From the NCBI GenBank assembly GCA_041917975.1, contig JAYRWN010000129.1, positions 1-8,381 on the forward strand: a stretch of 8,381 nt of DNA, written 5' to 3'. The DNA comes from JAYRWN01 sp041917975. Its GTDB lineage: Bacteria; Bacteroidota; Bacteroidia; Chitinophagales; Saprospiraceae. Shown here piece by piece: positions 1 to 6,144 of the stretch. The first letter of the stretch is position 1. Each line of letters begins with the position of its first letter. The position numbers and the translations under genes are program-made. The notes below the pieces were generated by a model. It had not been told where the DNA came from and did no database searches. It saw only the letters and a list, made by a program, of their open reading frames with translations.

Positions 1-55
1 GCTCTACATCATCCCAGTGTTGGCTGACCATTTTCATAAATTCAGCCTTGTCCAT
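1..55 (-). CDS. N-terminal fragment of an unrecognised protein, cut by window start
   Basis: Reading the minus strand from an ATG at 55 gives 18 codons, MDKAEFMKMVSQHWDDVE, open to the window edge. The start lies 9 bp after the stop codon of the small lipoprotein gene on the same strand, so the two may be co-transcribed. No Shine-Dalgarno sequence precedes it, which is normal for Bacteroidota. The visible residues are hydrophilic and look like the start of a soluble cytoplasmic protein. They are too few to assign a family, and I do not recognise it. Confidence 0.5.
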   Translation of the reverse strand, partial: MDKAEFMKMVSQHWDDVE

Positions 56-64
56 AATTAATGT

Positions 65-454
65 TTATAAATTTGTAAGTTCAGGTTGTACCTCAAATAT
101 ATTACTTTTTTTAATATGCGACATACTGAAATGCACACGTGTACAACTATTGCAAGTATAACAAACTTGATCCGGGTCAGTCTCGCAATAATAATTCCAT
201 CCGCCTGTAGAATTTATTCTTTTATATAGAAATTTCCCTTTTTCAGTAACAGTTCTTGTACGGATTTTAGGCATGGCTTCTAATACTTGGCCAGTGGTAG
301 CGTCATACTTTAACTGATCGAATAATGTTCCATCCTGATTATAAATGAAAACATTATCGATTTTAGTAGGTGCAGGTACGGCATCGGACTTAGAACAACC
401 AACTACTAATAGTCCGGTTCCCGCCTTCAGAACTATCCAAAAATACTTTTTCAT
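65..454 (-). CDS. Small putative lipoprotein with a CxxCxxC motif
   Basis: This 129-residue protein of unknown function is probably anchored in the envelope. The chosen start (ATG at 454) gives MKKYFWIVLK followed by a hydrophobic stretch and the lipobox LVVGC, with the lipidated cysteine at residue 20. An ATG 10 codons upstream (484) is in frame but would put uncharged and hydrophobic residues ahead of the natural MKK signal start, so I reject it. After the signal comes a linker (SKSDAVPAPTK), then a segment with VFIYNQDGTLFDQLKYD that resembles the repeat-like beta structure of secreted Bacteroidota proteins. The C-terminal third has four cysteines at 90, 98, 101 and 104 (CYTCNSC), which could form disulfides or bind a metal. 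The next gene starts 9 bp downstream. The lipoprotein call is fairly secure, but the function is unknown. Confidence 0.72.
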   Translation of the reverse strand: MKKYFWIVLKAGTGLLVVGCSKSDAVPAPTKIDNVFIYNQDGTLFDQLKYDATTGQVLEAMPKIRTRTVTEKGKFLYKRINSTGGWNYYCETDPDQVCYTCNSCTRVHFSMSHIKKSNIFEVQPELTNL

Positions 455-557
455 AATAAATACATTCAAATGACCAAAAAACATGTCCTACTTCTTGATC
501 TCGGAATTTTCAGTAGCCTCCGTATTCATGAATAAAATGATGCATCACTATCAATGA

Positions 558-578
558 GATGAACACCTTGAGTTCATC
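558..578. repeat. Inverted repeat, 7-bp arms and 7-nt loop
   Basis: GATGAAC (558-564) is followed by a 7-nt loop and its perfect reverse complement GTTCATC (572-578). On the plus strand an AT-rich tract containing TTTT follows. No plus-strand gene ends here, so a terminator role is doubtful. It could be an RNA hairpin in the leader of the minus-strand lipoprotein gene, about 105 bp before its start. Confidence 0.4.
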
Positions 579-636
579 CAATTATTTTATTCGAACTACT
601 TCTGCTATGGCCTAATAAACCACTACATGTTTCTTA

Positions 637-723
637 CTACTCTTTTACCTGGAGGATGTCCGGCAACACATCAAGCCAGAATGTTTCTTGGTACAGTTCA
701 TAATAATTCTTACTAAATTCGAA
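637..723 (-). pseudogene. Possible decayed 3' end of a protein-coding gene
   Basis: One minus-strand frame, running from just after a TAA (724-726) to a TAG (637-639), encodes a 28-residue stretch that contains NYYELYQETFWLDVLPDI and ends QVKE. It looks like real protein (charged and aromatic residues, balanced composition, locally higher GC), unlike the surrounding AT-rich DNA. It has no start codon and upstream codons are closed by the stop, so at most it is the tail of a degraded gene. I cannot name the parent family. Chance is a serious alternative at this length. Confidence 0.25.
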
Positions 724-813
724 TTATTTATGACCAAATATATAACTAATAAAGCAATAAAGCAGTAAATTATTATGGAAAGATAAACCTTTAACATTTG
801 GTATCTTTTAGAT

Positions 814-837
814 AAAGGCGTTTGGTAACGCATCTTT
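814..837 (-). terminator. Weak terminator-like hairpin after the ATPase gene
   Basis: Four bases beyond the ATPase stop codon the minus strand can form AAAG-(AT bulge)-GCGTT-ACCA-AACGC-CTTT, a 9-bp interrupted stem with a 4-nt loop. A clean T-run is missing; only CTTTATCT follows. It could end the ATPase transcript or protect its 3' end, but the match to an intrinsic terminator is weak. Confidence 0.3.
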
Positions 838-840
838 TAT

Positions 841-2178
841 TCAGATAAACCCTGCCAGAATATGTTCCAAGCGATGGACTAAATAAAATGGTAAATTAAT
901 TAATTGGTAGCGGGTGCCGCCCTGAGTTTGTGCTGATTCGATAGAAAAGGCGTTCTGCCATACACGCACTCCTAATTTTAGCGAGGAGAGGTCTATAAAT
1001 GCATGCATTGATCTTAATTTACCGGCATGGCCTGATTTTACTTCAATAGGGATGAGTTTCCCCTGATAAGCGTATAGATAATCAATTTCAGCTGAGGACT
1101 GAGGTTTCTCCCTCTCCCAAAATTTTAGTTTATGCAGTACACTGTATGAGGCAGCTAATAATTCCTGACCGGTGATGTGTTCGGCAATGCGCCCTTTATA
1201 AACATCCGTTAAGTCAGGCGCAGTTAAAATATCTTTTATCAAATGAACTGAAAAATTAATTAATCCGGTGTCCACGGCGTGCAAACGAGGTTTGCGATTT
1301 TCTTTGGGTATAGCAGGCATGAGCACCTCTGAGGTTGGATAAACCAACTGGAAGAGTAACGTTTTTTCGATAGTACTAAAGGCTTCCCGCATTTCCCGAT
1401 ATTTATAACCGGATCCTCCAAAATTTTCAATGGTGACCCGTGTTCCGGCTATTTGAAAACCAACGGAAAGGATGAAACGCAGGTAATGCATTTGTGCTAA
1501 AGATGGTGCATATTTTTCAATATCTTCCCGATAAGAATTTATTAAACTTTCATAGATAGGAGTAAGGGTAGATAAATCGGCATGCTGAAGATATTGTTCA
1601 ACGATCTGGGGCATCCCTCCGATAGTAAGGTATTCTTTGAACAACGCCATAAGCTGTGAATGGGCATAAGGCGGCGGCGGTGGTAACTCTATAAGCTCAA
1701 GGCTGGCGAGCTCGCCCTTGGCTAATAAAAATTCACGAAATGAAACCGGATGCAATAGCATGTACTCTATCCTGCCAACCGGGTAAGGCAATTTTTGGTC
1801 TAAAACTGTTTCTAGCAATGAACCGGCGGCAATCACAAACAGGTCTTCGGCTTCTTCCTTAAAATAACGCAACATGGATACCGCATGTGGAGAATTTTGA
1901 ATTTCATCGATAAAGATTAGTGTCCTGCCACCATATCGTTTTTGTTTGGCATTTAAGAAAATCGCCATAAGTAAGTCTTGAAAACGCACATCAGCAGCAA
2001 ATAAGGCTCGCTGGTCGGCTTTTTCCAGATTTAACAAAATAAATTGATCAAACTCTTGCGCAAAAAGCTTAACGACGGTCGTTTTTCCTACCTGCCTCGC
2101 CCCGCGTAGAATTAAAGGTTTTCGGTTGGGTCGGTTACTCCAAGCTCTTAATTGATAAATAATGTCCCTGTGAAACAT
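841..2178 (-). CDS. AAA family ATPase with DUF4143-type C-terminal domain
   Basis: This 445-residue protein has the architecture of the widespread AAA_14/DUF4143 ATPases, at their usual length. The N-terminal P-loop domain shows Walker A GARQVGKTT (26-34), Walker B LIFIDEIQ (87-94) and a sensor-like AAGS (117-120). A proline run lies at 166-170. The C-terminal part resembles a PD-(D/E)xK nuclease fold: E333 in a GRIAEH segment, then SAEIDYL (D366) and PIEVKSG (E379, K381). Family members are usually lone genes of unknown biological role, sometimes suggested to act in DNA-related, mobile-element or defence functions; cytoplasmic ATP hydrolysis is expected. The ATG at 2178 is the only usable start, because the 30 upstream in-frame codons contain no ATG, GTG or TTG. 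Three 33-bp-spaced direct repeats run up to the start codon and may be its operators. The family call is secure; the role is unknown. Confidence 0.93.
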   Translation of the reverse strand: MFHRDIIYQLRAWSNRPNRKPLILRGARQVGKTTVVKLFAQEFDQFILLNLEKADQRALFAADVRFQDLLMAIFLNAKQKRYGGRTLIFIDEIQNSPHAVSMLRYFKEEAEDLFVIAAGSLLETVLDQKLPYPVGRIEYMLLHPVSFREFLLAKGELASLELIELPPPPPYAHSQLMALFKEYLTIGGMPQIVEQYLQHADLSTLTPIYESLINSYREDIEKYAPSLAQMHYLRFILSVGFQIAGTRVTIENFGGSGYKYREMREAFSTIEKTLLFQLVYPTSEVLMPAIPKENRKPRLHAVDTGLINFSVHLIKDILTAPDLTDVYKGRIAEHITGQELLAASYSVLHKLKFWEREKPQSSAEIDYLYAYQGKLIPIEVKSGHAGKLRSMHAFIDLSSLKLGVRVWQNAFSIESAQTQGGTRYQLINLPFYLVHRLEHILAGFI

Positions 2179-2179
2179 T

Positions 2180-2264
2180 GAATGTATAGTTATTAGGGGT
2201 AAAAATAGCCTTTTGTGTATAAATATAAAGGTATATTTCTTCGTGTTGTGTATAGATATAAGGG
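2180..2264. promoter_or_regulatory. Three 19-bp direct repeats at exact 33-bp spacing (iteron-like operators)
   Basis: Copies begin at 2180, 2213 and 2246. On the plus strand they read GAATGTATAGTTATTAGGG, TTGTGTATAAATATAAAGG and TTGTGTATAGATATAAGGG. The last two differ at 2 of 19 bases; the first matches the third at 14 of 19. The shared core is TGTATArwTATwArGG. The first copy lies one base from the ATPase ATG and so covers its translation start region. The 33-bp period is about three helical turns, so proteins bound at each site would sit on roughly the same DNA face. Autoregulation of the ATPase gene is an inference. There is no fourth copy at 2279. Confidence 0.6.
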
Positions 2265-2446
2265 CAAATTATACTCTGGCCTAAATGAGCCAAACTAAAA
2301 TCAAGCGCCTATTTTATAATTCAGGCTTATCATTTTCGATAAAAATGGTCAAAGTTTCTATCCAATATCCATAAACTCCGGTCAAATATCCGGGAGAATT
2401 ATCCCACGAAATATGTAAGTTGTGTGGTTCTTAACCAAACGAACTT

Positions 2447-4807
2447 ATGGCCTTTCAGATTACGTGGTCTTTCCTATTCAGTGCAGCCCTGTTATGGTCT
2501 TGTCATAGCGGTACCAAGACCATTTATGTACACCCCGCAGGTAACCCTGATGCTCCCGGCACAAAAGAAAACCCATTGTCTTCTCCACAAGGCGCTTTAG
2601 ATAAAGTTAGTGATCTTCGTCAAAATTTCCGTGGGCCCCTGACCATCCTCCTGGCCCCGGGCACCTACCGACTGACCGAACCTTTGGTGATCAGCCCGGC
2701 ACTAGGCCCGCTCACCTTACAAGGCATCCAGGCCGCTGAGGTTAAAATAAAAGGCTCAATCGTCTTGGATTGTACCTGGCAACGATACAAGGACCAGATT
2801 TGGGTGGCCAAGGTGGCCAACCCGCCGGTCATTTTTGATCAATTGTATGTGAGTGGTCAGTGCCAAACCCTGGCCCGTTATCCCAATTATGATCCGGCTG
2901 GCGGAGATTGGCAAGGCCACGCCGGGGATGCGGTAGCCCCTGCGCGCACCCAGCGCTGGAAAAACCCCACCGGAGGTTACGTCCACGCTATGCACGCCGG
3001 ACGGTGGGGTGACTTTCATTATCTCATCACCGGGAAAGATGCAGATGGTGCATTGTCATTAACCGGGGGACATCAGAATAACCGCCCGGCACCCTGGCAC
3101 GCTGAGTCACGTATGGTGGAAAACATTTTTGAAGAATTGGACACCACCGGCGAATGGTTTTATAGCGCCCAGGAACAAGCCCTCTATTATTGGCCTCCGG
3201 ATTCGATGAACCTGCCGGTAGCTACCGTTGAAGTGAGTGCTCTAAAACACCTCGTGGAGTTCAAAGGAACTGCTCAGAATCCCCTGACCGATATTACCAT
3301 CGAAGGTATCCATTTTCAGCATACACGCAGAACTTTTATGGAGCCATATCATCGGCTGTTGCGCAGTGACTGGTCCATTTACCGCGGGGGAGCTATGCTC
3401 CTGGATGGAACGGCTCAGTGCACTATCCGGCACTGTGTGTTTTCGGACCTGGGTGGTAACGCCATTTTCCTTAACGGTTACAACCGGCAGGTGACCATTT
3501 CCGGAAACCATATTTACACCTGTGGCGCTTCCGGCATCTGCCTGGTTGGCGATTCGACGGCTGTTCGTTCGCCATCGTTTCAATATCAGGAGTTCGTGGA
3601 AATTAGCGTTATGGACACGATCAGTGGACCGGCCAATGATCTTTACCCGGCACATTGTTTCATTATTAACAACCTGATCCATCACATAGGCCGGATCGAA
3701 AAACAAGTGGCCGGCGTGCAACTGAGTATGGCCAACGCAGTTCAAGTCATGCATAACACCATTTATGATGTTCCACGCGCCGGCATTAATATCGGCGATG
3801 GTACCTGGGGAGGGCATCTGATTGCCTTTAACGATGTGTTTAATACGGTCCTGGAAACAGGAGACCATGGTGCTTTTAACTCCTGGGGCCGCGACCGTTT
3901 TTGGCACCTGCGTTGGGAGACCATCGACAGCCTGACCAAAGCTAATCCCAACATGCCCTACTGGGATGCCCAACAAACCACCATCATCCGCAACAATCGC
4001 TTCCGTTGTGACCACGGCTGGGATATTGATCTGGATGACGGATCATCCAATTATCATATTTATGACAACCTATGTTTAAACGGAGGGATTAAATTGCGGG
4101 AAGGCTTTTACCGCGTGGTCAGAAACAACATTATGATCAATAATGGCTTCCATCCGCACGTATGGTTTGCCCATAGCGAGGATGTTTTTACCCAAAATAT
4201 CGTGATGACCAAACATTTTCCGATACTCCTGCGTGGCTGGGGTCGTCAAACCGATCACAATTTTTTTCCCGATTCCTCGACCTGGTTTTTAGCCCGGAAT
4301 AATGGCACTGACCAAAATAGCCTTTATGGAAATCCACAATTTATAAATCCGGATAAGGGCGACTACCGGGTACAACCGACCTCGCCGGCATTACACATGG
4401 GTTTTGTCAATTTTTCAATGGACAGTTTCGGAGTACAAATCGCTGAATTAAAACGCCTGGCCAAACAACCGGACATCCCGGAGCTGATAGTACCCGGGTT
4501 TTATACCTATGCTAAAAAAACTGTTATCTGGCTGGGTGGCACCATCAAGGCCATTGAATCTGGGGAAGAACAATCGGCGCTTGGCCTGTTTACACCACAG
4601 GGGATATTGATTGAAAAAATACCGGAAGGCAGTGAATTGCAAAGGCATGGATTTCTCCCCAGGGATGTCATCCTGAAAGTAGATGGACAACCCATTCAAA
4701 GCATGGGAGCTTTGTTATCTGCATACCAGGAAAATGTATGGAAAGGAAAAATAACCATGACTATTCAGCGCAGGCAGGCGATCATGGACGTGGTGCTAAA
4801 AACCTGA
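2447..4807 (+). CDS. Right-handed parallel beta-helix lipoprotein with C-terminal PDZ domain
   Basis: This 786-residue exported protein begins with a hydrophobic segment and a lipobox-like LLWSC, with Cys19 as the probable lipidation site. Its n-region lacks the usual lysine or arginine. An in-frame TAA 15 bp upstream fixes the ATG at 2447. After the signal comes IYVHPAGNPDAPGT (26-39), the entry motif of pectate-lyase-like beta-helix enzymes, then a PGTYRL turn (71-76). Beta-helix coils with asparagine-rich turns run from about 280 to 635. Striking conserved-looking stretches are TGDHGAFNSWGRDRFW (471-486) and HGWDIDLDDGSSNYHIYDN (523-541), which carry several acidic candidates for catalysis and resemble the GH141-like glycosidase group. 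Residues 697-786 form a PDZ-like domain (GILIEKIPEGSE, then GFLPRDVILKVDGQPI). The likely role is cleavage or binding of a complex polysaccharide at the cell surface or in the periplasm, with PDZ-mediated peptide binding. The fold is secure; the substrate is unknown. Confidence 0.85.
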   Translation: MAFQITWSFLFSAALLWSCHSGTKTIYVHPAGNPDAPGTKENPLSSPQGALDKVSDLRQNFRGPLTILLAPGTYRLTEPLVISPALGPLTLQGIQAAEVKIKGSIVLDCTWQRYKDQIWVAKVANPPVIFDQLYVSGQCQTLARYPNYDPAGGDWQGHAGDAVAPARTQRWKNPTGGYVHAMHAGRWGDFHYLITGKDADGALSLTGGHQNNRPAPWHAESRMVENIFEELDTTGEWFYSAQEQALYYWPPDSMNLPVATVEVSALKHLVEFKGTAQNPLTDITIEGIHFQHTRRTFMEPYHRLLRSDWSIYRGGAMLLDGTAQCTIRHCVFSDLGGNAIFLNGYNRQVTISGNHIYTCGASGICLVGDSTAVRSPSFQYQEFVEISVMDTISGPANDLYPAHCFIINNLIHHIGRIEKQVAGVQLSMANAVQVMHNTIYDVPRAGINIGDGTWGGHLIAFNDVFNTVLETGDHGAFNSWGRDRFWHLRWETIDSLTKANPNMPYWDAQQTTIIRNNRFRCDHGWDIDLDDGSSNYHIYDNLCLNGGIKLREGFYRVVRNNIMINNGFHPHVWFAHSEDVFTQNIVMTKHFPILLRGWGRQTDHNFFPDSSTWFLARNNGTDQNSLYGNPQFINPDKGDYRVQPTSPALHMGFVNFSMDSFGVQIAELKRLAKQPDIPELIVPGFYTYAKKTVIWLGGTIKAIESGEEQSALGLFTPQGILIEKIPEGSELQRHGFLPRDVILKVDGQPIQSMGALLSAYQENVWKGKITMTIQRRQAIMDVVLKT

Positions 4808-4817
4808 GTAGCATAAA

Positions 4818-4829
4818 TGGGTGCACCCA
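4818..4829. promoter_or_regulatory. Perfect 12-bp palindrome between the beta-helix and Nudix genes
   Basis: TGGGTGCACCCA is its own reverse complement and lies 10 bp after the beta-helix gene's stop, directly upstream of a -7-like box. With no natural loop it suits a dimeric regulator site better than a terminator. Chance is possible, and no regulator is identified. Confidence 0.3.
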
Positions 4830-4831
4830 CT

Positions 4832-4839
4832 TATCTTAG
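4832..4839 (+). promoter_or_regulatory. Candidate Bacteroidota -7 promoter box for the Nudix gene
   Basis: TATCTTAG matches the Bacteroidota -7 consensus TAnnTTTG at all but one fixed position and lies 19 bp before the Nudix ATG, giving a short leader. No clear TTG -33 element is seen about 20 bp upstream; the palindrome at 4818-4829 occupies that area. If real, the Nudix gene can be transcribed apart from the beta-helix gene. Confidence 0.35.
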
Positions 4840-4858
4840 CCATAAATTATAATTAGTC

Positions 4859-5275
4859 ATGGAATTGCCACCTAGTTTTTTCCGTACATCCATTAAAGCA
4901 CTGATTCTGGATGATGAGGGCCGGTTTTTACTCATTAAGGAAGAAGACGGCACCTGGGAATTACCGGGTGGTGGTTTAGATTGGGGGGAAACACCGGAGG
5001 AATGTCTGATCCGCGAAATAGGGGAAGAAATGGGCCTCGTGCCTACCATCCTGGATCCGCGACCGGTATATTTTTATACAGATGCACATTGGAAATACCG
5101 CCACATCACCAATGTTTTATACCGGGTTGCCCTTAATCATTTTCAGTTTACCTCTACGCCGGAATGCCGGGACATCCGTTTTTTTTTCAAAGCAGACGCT
5201 TTACGGGAAAAACTGAATTCGAATGTGCAAGTGTTTCTGCGTGTGTTTGATCCGGACCACCACCATAGAGTTTGA
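4859..5275 (+). CDS. Nudix hydrolase
   Basis: This 138-residue protein of typical MutT-like length is expected to hydrolyse a nucleoside diphosphate linked to another moiety, in the cytoplasm and with Mg2+ or Mn2+. The full Nudix box Gx5Ex7REUxEExGU is present at residues 38-60: G38, E44, R52, E53, I54, E56, E57, G59 and L60. It follows ELPGGGLDWGE, and an N-terminal beta strand ALILDDEGRFLLIKEED precedes it. The substrate cannot be read from the sequence. The gene starts 51 bp after the beta-helix gene on the same strand, so read-through is possible, but a promoter-like box lies between. The stop codon falls within a tandem GAGTTTGTGTGT repeat, and the last residues (DPDHHHRV) are histidine-rich and may be poorly conserved. 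The family call is secure; the exact function is open. Confidence 0.93.
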   Translation: MELPPSFFRTSIKALILDDEGRFLLIKEEDGTWELPGGGLDWGETPEECLIREIGEEMGLVPTILDPRPVYFYTDAHWKYRHITNVLYRVALNHFQFTSTPECRDIRFFFKADALREKLNSNVQVFLRVFDPDHHHRV

Positions 5276-5297
5276 GTTTGTGTGTGAGTTTGTGTGT
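5274..5297. repeat. Two tandem copies of the 12-mer GAGTTTGTGTGT
   Basis: Two perfect copies sit at 5274-5285 and 5286-5297. The first base pair overlaps the Nudix TGA stop (5273-5275), and a further GAGTTT lies just before. The related sequence GTTTGA recurs three times at 5489-5506. Slippage here could alter the 3' end of the Nudix gene. Confidence 0.7.
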
Positions 5298-5381
5298 GCG
5301 AATGATCTTCCAGTCGTTTATATACGATTATGTCTAGTGACTGTCATAACAAAGTGAATCTTAAATTATTTCGTTTGATTA

Positions 5382-5486
5382 ATAAAAAGCGGAATTTATA
5401 ATTTGTTATTTGTACATTTTCTATAAAATTATAACCATTTAAAGAAAATTAATTTTATCATTCCGACCGAAATGGATAAATCTAAT
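5382..5486. repeat. Dispersed repeat element, copy A
   Basis: This copy aligns nearly collinearly with copy C (5993-6083) at an offset of 598-601 bp. Shared blocks are GAATTTA, ATTTGTTAT, TATAAAATTATA, CCATTT, AGAAAATT and TCATTCCGACCG. Its conserved end, 5456-5484, matches 22 of 29 bases of the corresponding segment of copy C. The right inverted arm is not recognisable here, so it is degenerate. Confidence 0.65.
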
Positions 5487-5488
5487 TA

Positions 5489-5506
5489 GTTTGAGTTTGA
5501 GTTTGA
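5489..5506. repeat. Three tandem copies of GTTTGA
   Basis: There are three perfect copies in direct succession, followed by ATGCGTGT. They sit immediately after repeat copy A. The motif resembles the GAGTTTGTGTGT repeats at 5274-5297, suggesting both flank copy A as parts of one repeated tract about 200 bp apart. Confidence 0.65.
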
Positions 5507-5540
5507 ATGCGTGTAAGGTCTTTAGAGATGAGCTTATAAG

Positions 5541-5625
5541 CGTTCTTGTACGGTTAGAATTTGTATGAAATAGAAATAAGGTATGAAAGGTATGATTTAA
5601 AATATTTTATTTCATTTTGATCCAT
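5541..5625. repeat. Direct repeat unit F1
   Basis: It begins CGTTCTTGTACGGTTA and ends ATTTCATTTTGATCCAT. The same two landmarks, slightly changed, bound the unit at 5763-5835; the interiors are diverged and differ by 12 bp in length. Further weak shared landmarks (ATCTGCG, AGCGGAGA) follow both copies, so the original unit may have been near 190 bp. Confidence 0.5.
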
Positions 5626-5650
5626 GTGGGAATAATATTTCACCTATGCC

Positions 5651-5663
5651 GTTCAGCCTGAAC
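5651..5663. repeat. Short palindrome GTTCAG-C-CTGAAC
   Basis: Perfect 6-bp arms surround a single central base. It is too tight to form a stable hairpin and may be a protein site or chance. Confidence 0.3.
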
Positions 5664-5751
5664 TGAGAAGGAAAATAATCTGCGATTTATGTTGTTGTCT
5701 TTCCTATTTTAGCGGAGAAATTCATCGAATATAGGTGTGAGTTTTATCAAT

Positions 5752-5769
5752 GACGTTCTAGACGTTCTT
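5752..5769. repeat. Tandem 9-mers GACGTTCTA / GACGTTCTT
   Basis: Two adjacent 9-mers differ only at the last base; the second runs into repeat unit F2. The duplication is absent from F1, so it arose after the two units separated. Confidence 0.5.
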
Positions 5770-5835
5770 GTTCGGCTATACGCTAGTATAGTCGTCAAAC
5801 AATGGTAAGTATTGAACTATTTCATTTTGCTCCTT
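5763..5835. repeat. Direct repeat unit F2 with internal hairpin
   Basis: It begins CGTTCTTGTTCGGCTA and ends ATTTCATTTTGCTCCTT, matching the ends of F1 (5541-5625). Inside it, CTATAC (5776-5781), loop GCTA and GTATAG (5786-5791) form a perfect 6-bp stem not found in F1. Confidence 0.5.
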
Positions 5836-5922
5836 CATAGCCATATTATATTATTCTAAGCGGTGATCTGCGTATTTAGTACCTTATCAATAAAATGTTG
5901 ACCAAAATGGCAAAATATATAG

Positions 5923-5950
5923 TGTCATGGCGACCGCAGCGGAGACATCA
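5923..5950. repeat. Dispersed repeat element, copy B (core only)
   Basis: TGTCATGGCGACCGCAGCGG followed by AGACATCA matches the core of copy C (6055-6082) apart from a few substitutions. The AT-rich left extension shared by copies A and C is not clearly recognisable here. Confidence 0.55.
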
Positions 5951-5992
5951 ATATTAATTAATAATGAATAAATAAATAATAAAATGGAAAAT

Positions 5993-6124
5993 GAATTTAA
6001 TATTTGTTATCATCTAGAATATAAAATTATACCCATTTTTAGAAAATTTCATTATGTCATTCCGACCGTAGCGGAGGAATCTCTAACACAAATAAAAATT
6101 TAATAAAATTATAGATTACTCCGC
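5993..6124. repeat. Dispersed palindromic repeat element, copy C (most complete)
   Basis: It comprises an AT-rich left part shared with copy A, then the core TGTCATTCCGACCGTAGCGG (6055-6074) continuing AGGAATCT. The segment GCGGAGGAATCT (6071-6082) is repeated in inverse orientation as AGATTACTCCGC (6113-6124), 11 of 12 matching, with a 30-nt AT-rich loop. I recall similar CCGACCG-type palindromes as abundant intergenic repeats in Bacteroidota, comparable to REP sequences; this is from memory and unverified. The outer right arm is missing. Confidence 0.65.
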
Positions 6125-6144
6125 ACGATATTAATTGTGTTAAA

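Larger units (their letters stand above)
455..840. other. AT-rich intergenic region with a hairpin and a coding remnant
   Basis: This stretch of nearly 390 bp lies between the ATPase gene and the lipoprotein gene, both on the minus strand. It holds a possible terminator hairpin next to the ATPase stop, a 7-bp inverted repeat near 558-578, and a short protein-like remnant at 637-723. A 62-codon minus-strand ORF (645-833) with one hydrophobic stretch is present, but its composition is what AT-rich DNA produces by chance, so it is not called. No convincing TAnnTTTG promoter was found for the lipoprotein gene. Confidence 0.5.

Noticed and set aside
645..833. 62-codon minus-strand ORF with a hydrophobic stretch, just after the ATPase gene
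   Set aside because: Composition (Ile/Leu/Tyr/Asn-rich) is what AT-rich DNA gives by chance; its start lies inside a hairpin and it overlaps the protein-like remnant in another frame.
2179..2268. Open frame extending the ATPase N-terminus upstream through the 33-bp repeats (33 is a multiple of 3)
   Set aside because: The 30 codons contain no ATG, GTG or TTG, and family members start near the residues encoded from 2178.
3242..4015. 257-codon minus-strand ORF inside the beta-helix gene
   Set aside because: Antisense shadow of a long GC-richer gene; no recognisable domain, and the plus-strand gene has clear signal, fold and PDZ motifs.
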